Source: an uncultured Verrucomicrobium sp. (GTDB taxonomy: Bacteria; Verrucomicrobiota; Verrucomicrobiia; Methylacidiphilales; GAS474). From it: a stretch of DNA of 5,945 nt. A program made the position numbers and the translations under genes. The stretch lies in assembly GCA_903889845.1 (NCBI GenBank), contig CAISZB010000497.1, positions 1-5,945 of the forward strand, read 5' to 3'. Positions within the stretch are counted from its first letter, which is position 1, and the number at the start of each line of letters is the position of its first letter. The notes beneath the pieces were generated by a model. That model was not told the origin of the DNA. It made no database searches and was given only the letters and a program-made list of their open reading frames with translations. Below, piece by piece: positions 1 through 5,945 of the stretch.

Positions 1-79
1 CCTCGGCGGCGGCTGGCAGGATTCCCAGGTCACGGTCTTGAACACCACCGCGAACACCACCGCAACCCCGCTTCAATAA
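1..79 (+). CDS. RND efflux outer-membrane factor (OprM/NodT type), C-terminal end only
   Basis: Only the last 25 codons are present; the frame begins at base 2 and ends at TAA 77-79. The visible peptide starts LGGGWQDSQVTVL and ends in a Thr/Ala/Asn-rich tail. An (A)LGGGW motif just before the C-terminus is characteristic of OprM/OprN/NodT-family outer-membrane channels, which trimerise into a beta-barrel plus periplasmic tunnel and serve as the exit duct of tripartite pumps. The position directly upstream of an adaptor and an RND transporter on the same strand supports the call. With so little sequence the assignment rests on this motif and on context, and neither a lipoprotein signal nor the barrel can be examined. 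It is probably co-transcribed with the next gene, which starts 40 bases downstream with no terminator-like hairpin between. Confidence 0.75.
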   Translation, partial: LGGGWQDSQVTVLNTTANTTATPLQ

Positions 80-119
80 ACCGCCACCCCTCTCACCTCC
101 AACCCAGGAACCCATCGCC

Positions 120-1373
120 ATGAAACCATCCACCACCCGCTTCCTCGTCACCGGCCTCGGCCTCCTCGGCGCCGCCGGCCTCGCCGGGGGCCTCTACCTC
201 GCCTGGTCCGGGGCCGCCCCCGACGGGGCGAAGAAACCCGCCGCCGCCGCCCCGCCCGCCATGCCCCCCGTCTCCGTCGTCGTCGAGACGGTCCGCGAGC
301 AGCCCCTCCGCATCTGGAGCGACTTCTCCGGCCGCCTCCGCGCCGTCGACTCGGCCGAGATCCGGCCCGAAGTCAGCGGACGGATCACCGAGATCCGCTT
401 CGAGGACGGCCAGAGCGTGAAGGCCGGAGAGATCCTCCTCGTCATCGACCCGCGCCCCTACCAGGCCGCCGTGGAGAAGGCCCAGGCCGCCCTCGCCTCG
501 GCAAAGGCCTCCCTCCGCCTCGCCCAGACCGACCGGGAACGGAACGCCTCCCTGATCCAGGTCCACGCCGTCACCCAGCAGGAGGCCGACCAGACGGAGA
601 GCGCCGCCCGCGTCGCCGAAGCCGCCCTCGCCTCGGCCCAGGCCCAGCTCGACACCGCGAACGTCGACCTCGACCACGCCTACGTGAAGGCCCCCATCTC
701 CGGCCGCGTCGGGCGGGCGGAGATCACCGTCGGGAACCTCGTCCAGCAGGGCCCCGGCGCGCCCCTCCTCACCTCGGTCGTCTCCGAGGACGGGATCTAC
801 GCCGACTTCGAGGTCGACGAGCAGACCTACCTGGAAACGATCCACAACGCCGCGAACGACAAGGCGCAGGAACAGCTCATCCCCGTGGAGCTGGTCGTTC
901 CCGGCGAGTCCCCGGTCCAGGCCCGGACCTATCAGGGCTTCGTCGAGACCTTCGACAACCGCCTCGACGCCGCCTCCGGCACGATCCGCGCCCGGGCGAA
1001 GTTCGCCAACACCGACCGCGCCCTCGTCCCCGGCATGTTCGCCACCGTCCGCCTCGCCAGCGGCAGGGAGCGGACCGCCCTCCTGATCCACGAGCGGGCG
1101 ATCGGCTCCGACCAGAACAAGAAGTTCGTCTTCGTCGTCAACGACGCCAACCGCGTCGCCTACCGCGAGGTCGAACTGGGGAAGACCGTGCGGCAGGGTG
1201 ATGCGATGCGGATCGTCGAGAAAGGCCTCCAGCCCGGCGACCGCGTCATCGTCGACGGCGTCCAACGCGTCCGGCCCGACGCCCTCGTCGCCGCGCAGGA
1301 GCTGGCCCCCGCCGCCAGTGTCGCCACCGCCGCGACCACGACCGCCACCGCCACTGCGGAGGACGCCCGATGA
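120..1373 (+). CDS. RND efflux periplasmic adaptor (membrane fusion protein, MexE/AcrA family)
   Basis: A 417-residue adaptor that would bridge the inner-membrane RND pump and the outer-membrane channel. Residues 8-28 form one hydrophobic N-terminal segment, followed by an Ala/Pro-rich linker (about 33-50). The first lipoyl half is about 79-112 (EVSGRITEI, then VKAGEILLVIDPRPY). An Ala-rich alpha-hairpin spans about 114-186, with its tip near RNASLIQVHAVTQQEAD. The second lipoyl half is about 187-220 (APISGRVGRAEITVGNLV), followed by beta-barrel and membrane-proximal domains with LVPGMFATVRLA at 302-313 and a late GLQPGDRVIVDG motif. The length is normal for the family. There is no cysteine near the N-terminus, so unlike AcrA or MexA it should not be lipidated; the N-terminal helix probably anchors it or is cleaved. 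The C-terminus is a low-complexity Ala/Thr tail. The ATG start has AGGA at 106-109, 10 bases upstream. The stop overlaps the next start as ATGA. Confidence 0.96.
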   Translation: MKPSTTRFLVTGLGLLGAAGLAGGLYLAWSGAAPDGAKKPAAAAPPAMPPVSVVVETVREQPLRIWSDFSGRLRAVDSAEIRPEVSGRITEIRFEDGQSVKAGEILLVIDPRPYQAAVEKAQAALASAKASLRLAQTDRERNASLIQVHAVTQQEADQTESAARVAEAALASAQAQLDTANVDLDHAYVKAPISGRVGRAEITVGNLVQQGPGAPLLTSVVSEDGIYADFEVDEQTYLETIHNAANDKAQEQLIPVELVVPGESPVQARTYQGFVETFDNRLDAASGTIRARAKFANTDRALVPGMFATVRLASGRERTALLIHERAIGSDQNKKFVFVVNDANRVAYREVELGKTVRQGDAMRIVEKGLQPGDRVIVDGVQRVRPDALVAAQELAPAASVATAATTTATATAEDAR

Positions 1374-4300
1374 CCTCCCGCATCACCCAGGCCGCCGCCG
1401 CGACCCAGTTGAACCTCTCGAAGTTCTTCATCGACCGGCCGATCTTCGCGGGCGTCCTCTCCGTCGCCATCTTCCTGGCGGGATTGATCTCGGTCTTCCA
1501 GCTCCCGATCTCCGAATACCCGGAGGTCGTCCCCCCCTCGGTCGTCGTCACCGCGCAGTTCCCCGGCGCGAATCCGAAGACGATCGCGGAGACCGTCGCC
1601 ACACCGCTGGAGGAGCAGATCAACGGCGTCGAGAACATGCTCTACATGTCCTCCCAGGCCTCGACCGACGGCCTCCTCACGCTGACCGTCACCTTCAAGC
1701 TGGGCACCGACGCGAACCTCGCCCAGCAGCTCGTCCAGAACCGGGTGAACCAGGCCCTCCCCCGCCTCCCCGACGTGACGCAGCGCCTCGGCGTGACGAC
1801 GGTGAAGAGCTCCCCCGACCTCACGATGGTCGTCCACCTGAAGTCACCGAACGAGCGCTACGACATGCTCTACCTCCGCAACTACGCGGTGCTGAACGTG
1901 AAGGACCAGCTCGCGAAGATCGAGGGGATCGGCCGCGTCGATCTCTTCGGCTCCGGCGACTACGCGATGCGCGTCTGGCTGAACCCGGAGAAGGCCGCCG
2001 CCGTCGGCCTCAACGCGAACGAGATCGTCGCTGCGATCCGCAGCCAGAACGTCCAGGCCTCCGCCGGCGTCATCGGCGGCCCGCCCTACGGCACCGGCGT
2101 CGAGATCCAGCTTCCGATCAACACGCAGGGCCGCCTGCGGACGCCGGAAGAGTTCTCCGACCTCGTCGTGAAACGGAACGCCGACGGCGTCGTCACCCGG
2201 CTGCGGGACGTCGCCCGGGTCGAGGTCGACGCCGCCGGATACGGCCTCCGCTCCCTCCTCGACAACAAGCCCGCCGTCGCGATCCCGATCTTCCAGTCGC
2301 CCGGCTCCAACGCCATCGACATCTCCAACCGCGTCCGCGCCACGATGGAGCAGCTGAAGAAGAACTTCCCCGAGGGAGTCGACTATTCGATCGTCTACGA
2401 TCCGACGATCTTCGTCCGCGGCTCGATCCACGCCGTCGTCCACACGCTCCTGGAAGCCCTGGTGATGGTCGTCCTCGTCGTCATCCTCTTCCTCCAGACG
2501 TGGCGCGCCTCGGTCATCCCGCTCCTGGCGGTGCCGGTCTCCATCGTCGGCACCTTCGGCGTGATGCACCTCACCGGCGGCTCGATCAACGCCCTCTCCC
2601 TCTTCGGCCTCGTCCTGGCCATCGGCATCGTCGTCGACGACGCCATCGTGGTCGTGGAGAACGTCGAGCGGAACATCCACGAGGGGCTTTCTCCCCGCGA
2701 GGCGACGATCAAGGCGATGGGCGAGGTGACCAGCCCCATCATCGCGATCACCCTCGTCCTCTGCGCCGTCTTCGTCCCCATCGCCTTCATCAGCGGCCTC
2801 ACCGGGCAGTTCTACCGCCAGTTCGCGCTGACCATCGCCTTCTCCACGGTCATCTCCGCCTTCAACTCGCTGACCCTCAGTCCTGCCCTCGCCGCGATCC
2901 TCCTGCGCGGCCACGACCAGCCGAAGGACCTTCCCACGCGGGCCATCGACCGGGTCTTCGGCCCGTTCTTCGGCCTCTTCAACCGCTTCTTCGTCCGCGC
3001 CTCGGAAGGGTACGGTGGGGGCGTCGGCGGGATCGTGGGGCGGAAGACCGTCTCCCTCGCCCTCTACCTCGTCCTCCTCGGGGGCACGTATTTTGCCTTC
3101 AAGTCGGTCCCCTCCGGCTTCGTTCCGGTCCAGGACAAGCAATACCTCGTCAGCTTCGCCCAGCTCCCCGACGGCGCGAACCTGGAGCGGACGGAAAAGG
3201 TGATCCGGGACATGTCGGACATCGCGCTGAAGCAGCCCGGCGTCGAGAGCGCCGTCGCCTTTCCCGGCCTCTCGATCAACGGCTTCATCAACAGCTCCAG
3301 CGCCGGGATCGTCTTCGTGACGTTGAAGCCGTTCGAGGACCGGAAGACGCCCGACCTCTCCGGCAACGCCATCGCCCACCAGCTCCAGATGAAGTACAAC
3401 GGCGTGAAGGACGCCTTCATCGCGATCTTCCCGCCGCCCCCCGTCCAGGGCCTCGGCACCATCGGCGGCTTCAAGCTCCAGGTGGAGGACCGGACCGACG
3501 CGGGCTACGAGGCCCTCGACGCGGTGATGAAGAACGTCGAGGGCAAGGCGATGCAGACGCCGGAGCTGGCGGGGATCTTCTCCAGCTACAAGGTGAACGT
3601 CCCGCAGCTCCAGGTCGACCTCGACCGGACGAAGGCGCAGCAGCTCGGCGTCGACGTCCAGGACGTCTTCGACACGATGCAGATCTACCTCGGCTCGCTT
3701 TACATCAACGATTTCAACCAGTTCGGGCGGACCTACCAGGTCGTCGCCCAGGCCGACAAGGAATTCCGCTCCCAGCCCGACGACATCCTGCGGCTGAAGA
3801 CACGGAACGCCGACGGGCACATGGTCCCCCTCGGCGCCGTCGTCCGCGTCACCGACACGACGGGGCCGGAAAGCGCGATCCGCTACAACGGCTTCCGCTC
3901 CGCCGACCTCAACGGCGGCCCCGCGCCCGGCTACTCCAGCGGCCAGGCCCAGGACGCGATCACGAAGATCCTGAAGGAGACCCTGCCGCCGGGCATGGAC
4001 TTCGAGTGGACGGAACTGACCTACCAACAGATCCTGGCCGGGAACACCGCCCTCCTCGTCTTCCCGGTCTGCGTCCTCCTCGTCTTCCTCGTCCTCGCGG
4101 CGAAGTACGAGAGCCTCTTCCTCCCGCTCGCCGTCATCCTGATCATCCCGCTCTGCCTCCTCTCCGCGATCTCCGGGGTCTGGCTCTGGCACGGGGACAA
4201 CAACGTCTTCACCCAGATCGGCCTCTTCGTCCTCGCCGCGCTGGCGTGCAAGAACGCGATCCTGATCGTCGAGTTCGCGCGGGAACTGGAGACCCACGGG

Positions 4301-4552
4301 CGGGAGACCGTCGCCGCCGCCATCGAGGCGGCCCGGCTCCGGCTCCGGCCCATCCTGATGACCTCCTTCGCCTTCATCATGGGCGTCCTCCCGCTCGTCA
4401 CCTCGACCGGCGCGGGGGCCGAGATGCGGCGGGCGATGGGCGTCGCGGTCTTTTCCGGGATGCTCGGCGTCACCTTCTTCGGCCTCTTCCTGACGCCGGT
4501 CTTCTACGTGATCCTGCGCGGGATCGAAAAGCGGGTCACGGGGAAGGCGTGA
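1370..4552 (+). CDS. RND multidrug efflux transporter, HAE1 family, MexF/OqxB subgroup
   Basis: A 1060-residue inner-membrane H+/drug antiporter that would work as a trimer, with the typical length and two-repeat RND layout: TM1 about 22-44, a large periplasmic loop, TM2-6 about 355-512, TM7 about 560-578, a second periplasmic loop, and TM8-12 about 890-1050. The proton-relay residues are intact by alignment to E. coli AcrB: Asp423-Asp424 in [19 protein letters not shown] (D407/D408), Lys961 in [12 protein letters not shown] (K940), Arg991 (R971) and Thr998 (T978). From memory, stretches such as [32 protein letters not shown] and [19 protein letters not shown] are closer to MexF/OqxB than to AcrB. 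MexF relatives export chloramphenicol, quinolones and trimethoprim, but the substrate here is not known. GGAGGA at 1358-1363, six bases before the ATG, and the 4-base overlap with the adaptor stop indicate translational coupling. The 3' end overlaps the opposing MFS gene. No truncation or missing key residue is seen. Confidence 0.97.
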   Translation: MTSRITQAAAATQLNLSKFFIDRPIFAGVLSVAIFLAGLISVFQLPISEYPEVVPPSVVVTAQFPGANPKTIAETVATPLEEQINGVENMLYMSSQASTDGLLTLTVTFKLGTDANLAQQLVQNRVNQALPRLPDVTQRLGVTTVKSSPDLTMVVHLKSPNERYDMLYLRNYAVLNVKDQLAKIEGIGRVDLFGSGDYAMRVWLNPEKAAAVGLNANEIVAAIRSQNVQASAGVIGGPPYGTGVEIQLPINTQGRLRTPEEFSDLVVKRNADGVVTRLRDVARVEVDAAGYGLRSLLDNKPAVAIPIFQSPGSNAIDISNRVRATMEQLKKNFPEGVDYSIVYDPTIFVRGSIHAVVHTLLEALVMVVLVVILFLQTWRASVIPLLAVPVSIVGTFGVMHLTGGSINALSLFGLVLAIGIVVDDAIVVVENVERNIHEGLSPREATIKAMGEVTSPIIAITLVLCAVFVPIAFISGLTGQFYRQFALTIAFSTVISAFNSLTLSPALAAILLRGHDQPKDLPTRAIDRVFGPFFGLFNRFFVRASEGYGGGVGGIVGRKTVSLALYLVLLGGTYFAFKSVPSGFVPVQDKQYLVSFAQLPDGANLERTEKVIRDMSDIALKQPGVESAVAFPGLSINGFINSSSAGIVFVTLKPFEDRKTPDLSGNAIAHQLQMKYNGVKDAFIAIFPPPPVQGLGTIGGFKLQVEDRTDAGYEALDAVMKNVEGKAMQTPELAGIFSSYKVNVPQLQVDLDRTKAQQLGVDVQDVFDTMQIYLGSLYINDFNQFGRTYQVVAQADKEFRSQPDDILRLKTRNADGHMVPLGAVVRVTDTTGPESAIRYNGFRSADLNGGPAPGYSSGQAQDAITKILKETLPPGMDFEWTELTYQQILAGNTALLVFPVCVLLVFLVLAAKYESLFLPLAVILIIPLCLLSAISGVWLWHGDNNVFTQIGLFVLAALACKNAILIVEFARELETHGRETVAAAIEAARLRLRPILMTSFAFIMGVLPLVTSTGAGAEMRRAMGVAVFSGMLGVTFFGLFLTPVFYVILRGIEKRVTGKA

Positions 4553-5742
4553 CCTTTTCCGCCCGCCCCTCCGTGGCGAAATAAAGGAGCGCCAGGACGG
4601 GCAGGGCGATGCCGACGCGCGAGGCGAGGCCCCAGCCCCCCTGCGCATAGGCCCAGCCGCCGAGGGCGGAGCCGACCGCGCCGCCCATGAAGAAGATCGC
4701 CATGTAGAGGCCGTTGAGGCGGCTCCGGTATTCGGCCCCGAGCGTGAAGAGGGCCCGCTGCCCCAGGACGACGTTCGCCGAGACGCCGAAGTCGAGGACG
4801 ATCGCCGCCGCGACCAGGAGCCCGAGTGCCAGGGGGGACCCCCGCGCGCGCGACGTGGGTCATGACGAAGGCGGCGGCGGCAAGCAGCATCGCCAGCCCC
4901 GTCGCCGGACGGGTCCACCCCCGGTCGGCGGCGCGTCCCGCGAGGGGGGCCGAGATCGCCCCCGCCACCCCGGCCAGCGCGAAGAGCGCGATCCCCGCCT
5001 GGGAGAGGCCGTACGCGGGCCCCGCCAGGAGGAGGGGCGTCACCGTCCAGAACAGGCTGAACGCCCCGAAGAGACAGGCGTGGTAGAGCGCCCGCCGCCG
5101 GAGGAGCGGCACGGTCGCCGCCAGCCGTCCCATCGAGGCGAGGAGTTCCCCGTAATGGAGCCGGGACAGCGGCACCCGCGCGGGAAGGACCCGCGCCATC
5201 GCGACACAAAGCACCACCATGACTCCCGCCGAGAAGACGAAGACGACGCGCCAGGAGGAGACGTGGGCGATGAGGCTGGCGACGGGCCGGGCGAGCATGA
5301 TCCCGAGCATCAGCCCGCTCATCACATTGCCGACCATCCGCCCGCGCACCGCTTCCGGTACCAGGTGCGAGGCGTAGGGGACCAGGATCTGGACGGCGAC
5401 CGACCCGACGCCGATGAGGAACGACGCCGCGAGGAAGACCGTCGCCCCGGGCGCGAAGGCCGCACCGAGCAGGGCGAGGATCGCGAGGCCGACGACGCCG
5501 AGGACGAGGCGCCGGTTCTCGAAGAGGTCGCCGAGGGGGACGATCAGCAGGAGGCCGAGGCCGTAGCCGACCTGCGTCATCGTCACGATCACCCCCGCCG
5601 CCGCCGGGGTGAGGCCGAGGGCCTCCCGGATCGGCCCGGCCAGCGGCTGCGAGTAATAGATGTTCGCGACGATCAGCCCGCAAGCCGTCGCGAGGAAAAG
5701 GGTGATCCCGGAGGGGGCGTCTTTGACGGGAGCGTGCGCCAT
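4536..5742 (-). CDS. MFS efflux-type transporter (AraJ-like/DHA1-like), interrupted by a frameshift
   Basis: A 12-helix major facilitator permease of the inner membrane; substrate unknown. Numbering from the ATG at 5742, residues 1-301 read normally. They carry an ANIYYSQPL signature at the end of TM1, motif A GDLFENRR between TM2 and TM3, a TM5 motif [13 protein letters not shown], and a second motif-A-like [10 protein letters not shown] between TM8 and TM9. After MTHVARAG, at the end of TM9, the frame turns into Arg/Gly/Pro-rich sequence that runs on to a TAG at 4504-4506. Shifting by one base at the G-run 4832-4837 restores TM10-12, with [40 protein letters not shown] and a C-terminus [11 protein letters not shown] before TGA (4538-4536), giving 401 residues. 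The gene is either a pseudogene or intact with an assembly error. GTG 5760 is an alternative start. ATG 5742 is preferred, with GAGG 12 bases upstream. It is convergent with the RND operon and overlaps it by 17 bases. Confidence 0.88.
4832..4837 (-). other. Frameshift site in the MFS gene (G6 homopolymer)
   Basis: This is a run of six G's on the + strand (six C's in the gene), next to a C5 run (4839-4843) and a CG dinucleotide repeat (4843-4852). On the gene strand the upstream frame reads GCG GGG GTC CCC CCT GGC. With one C fewer it reads GTC CCC CTG GCA CTC GGG, which continues into a typical MFS TM10. A one-base gain in this run, or in the neighbouring run, is the simplest explanation. A two-base loss in the CG repeat would also restore the frame. 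Confidence 0.85.
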
Positions 5743-5756
5743 GCCCGGAAGATGCC

Positions 5757-5804
5757 TCACCTTCTGCGGGATAGCAATCCGAGGGGACGCGAAGTTCCTC
5801 CCAT
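5757..5804 (-). CDS. Candidate 15-codon leader peptide upstream of the MFS gene
   Basis: A short ORF with ATG at 5804-5802 and TGA at 5759-5757 encodes MGGTSRPLGLLSRRR. It is preceded by a near-ideal Shine-Dalgarno, GGGAGGA at 5817-5811, about seven bases from the ATG. Its stop overlaps an alternative GTG start of the MFS gene (GTGA, 5760-5757), and it ends 15 bases before the preferred ATG at 5742. Short translated leaders control some resistance and efflux genes by ribosome stalling or translational coupling, and the run of three Arg codons at the end is compatible with that. The peptide matches no family I recognise. The ORF is so short that chance cannot be excluded, so coding status is uncertain. 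Confidence 0.3.
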   Translation of the reverse strand: MGGTSRPLGLLSRRR

Positions 5805-5824
5805 GGTGATTCCTCCCAAGGAGG
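5795..5824 (-). promoter_or_regulatory. Shine-Dalgarno hairpin and duplicated TGGGAGGAA upstream of the MFS gene
   Basis: On the - strand CCTCC (5824-5820), TTG and GGAGG (5816-5812) form a 5-bp stem with a 3-base loop. The right arm is the Shine-Dalgarno sequence of the candidate leader ORF. The nine-base word TGGGAGGAA occurs twice, at 5818-5810 and 5803-5795, so the single CCTCC arm could pair with either copy. This arrangement could sequester the ribosome-binding site. That role is inferred from base pairing only; no promoter with good -35 and -10 boxes could be recognised upstream. Confidence 0.35.
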
Positions 5825-5912
5825 TTAGATTCAGCGGAGTAGAACTCTCCTTGGAAGAATGGCCTGTAGGGACGCGTCTTTCTTCCCGCGCCGTATCAGA
5901 GCAGGGAGGCGT

Positions 5913-5933
5913 TGGAGGGCGGCACGCCCTCCA
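5913..5933. repeat. GC-rich perfect inverted repeat, REP-like
   Basis: Two 8-base arms, TGGAGGGC (5913-5920) and GCCCTCCA (5926-5933), flank a GGCAC loop. The hairpin is very stable and lies outside any recognised gene. There is no T-tract on either strand, which argues against a simple intrinsic terminator. The form (GC-rich arms, short loop, intergenic location) is that of REP-type dispersed palindromes. Copy number cannot be judged from one window. Confidence 0.55.
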
Positions 5934-5945
5934 TTCGTTCAAACG

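Noticed and set aside
93..1265. A 390-residue - strand open frame opposite the adaptor
   Set aside because: It is Gly/Asp/Glu-rich with no motif. The opposing adaptor has complete domain structure.
1198..4584. A 1128-residue open frame on the + strand, shifted relative to the RND gene
   Set aside because: It is Pro/Arg-rich with no recognisable fold and coincides with the RND transporter in another frame, so it is a GC-rich shadow.
4832..4837. Programmed ribosomal frameshifting in the MFS gene
   Set aside because: The C run offers slippery codons, but no stop codon, stimulatory Shine-Dalgarno or downstream structure is evident at the site, and MFS transporters are not known to use recoding. 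An indel is simpler.
1844..5683. A 1279-residue open frame on the - strand across the RND gene and into the MFS gene
   Set aside because: The translation is Arg/Gly/Asp/Glu-rich low-complexity sequence with no domain, and it lies opposite a clear RND gene. Long antisense frames are expected in GC-rich codon usage.
5825..5870. A sigma-70-like promoter for the MFS gene (TCTAAC as a -10 box)
   Set aside because: TCTAAC on the - strand matches only four of six consensus bases, and no acceptable -35 box lies 16-18 bases upstream.
5853..5886. Inverted repeat GGAAGAA (5853-5859) and TTCTTCC (5880-5886)
   Set aside because: The arms are seven bases with a 20-base spacer and a mismatch immediately beyond on both sides, so chance is likely.
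5913..5933. The GC-rich hairpin as an intrinsic terminator
   Set aside because: Neither strand has a T-rich tract after the stem, so a REP-like repeat is the better description.
5805..5942. A TTG-started - strand frame of 61 codons running into the MFS start region
   Set aside because: The first 46 codons have no motif, use TTG at the window edge and pass through the GC-rich hairpin. Only its last 15 codons, from the internal ATG with a good Shine-Dalgarno, were kept as a candidate leader.

Overview
The window is a GC-rich stretch (estimated at about two-thirds G+C by eye in the genes, nearer half in the short right-hand intergenic region) from a Gram-negative-type bacterium. The diderm assignment is safe because the main content is a tripartite RND efflux pump that spans an inner and an outer membrane. 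The lineage cannot be fixed from the sequence. A strong GC-rich palindrome at the right end resembles dispersed intergenic repeats of Verrucomicrobiota-like genomes, but that is only a weak hint.

Left and centre (1-4552, + strand): an operon in the order outer-membrane factor, periplasmic adaptor, RND transporter. Only the last 25 codons of the outer-membrane factor are present. After a 40-base gap comes a 417-residue MexE/AcrA-type adaptor, and its stop overlaps the start of a 1060-residue MexF/OqxB-type HAE1 transporter in an ATGA junction with a GGAGGA Shine-Dalgarno. Together they would form one proton-driven pump exporting hydrophobic or amphiphilic compounds such as antibiotics, solvents or metabolites. 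The promoter and any regulator lie outside the window.

Right (4536-5742, - strand): a 12-helix MFS efflux-type permease, convergent with the pump operon and overlapping its 3' end by 17 bases. Its reading frame is broken at a run of six G's (4832-4837). Removing one base restores a 401-residue protein with helices 10-12 and a normal C-terminus.

Far right (5743-5945): a non-coding region with possible regulatory structure on the - strand upstream of the MFS gene. It contains a candidate 15-codon leader ORF with a very good Shine-Dalgarno sequence, which is itself inside a small hairpin. The leader stop codon overlaps an alternative GTG start of the MFS gene. An 8-bp perfect inverted repeat near the edge looks REP-like.

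No mobile element, CRISPR array, tRNA or rRNA gene was seen, and there is no convincing evidence of a wholly new system. The most useful second looks are the MFS frameshift and the possible leader-peptide control of the MFS gene.
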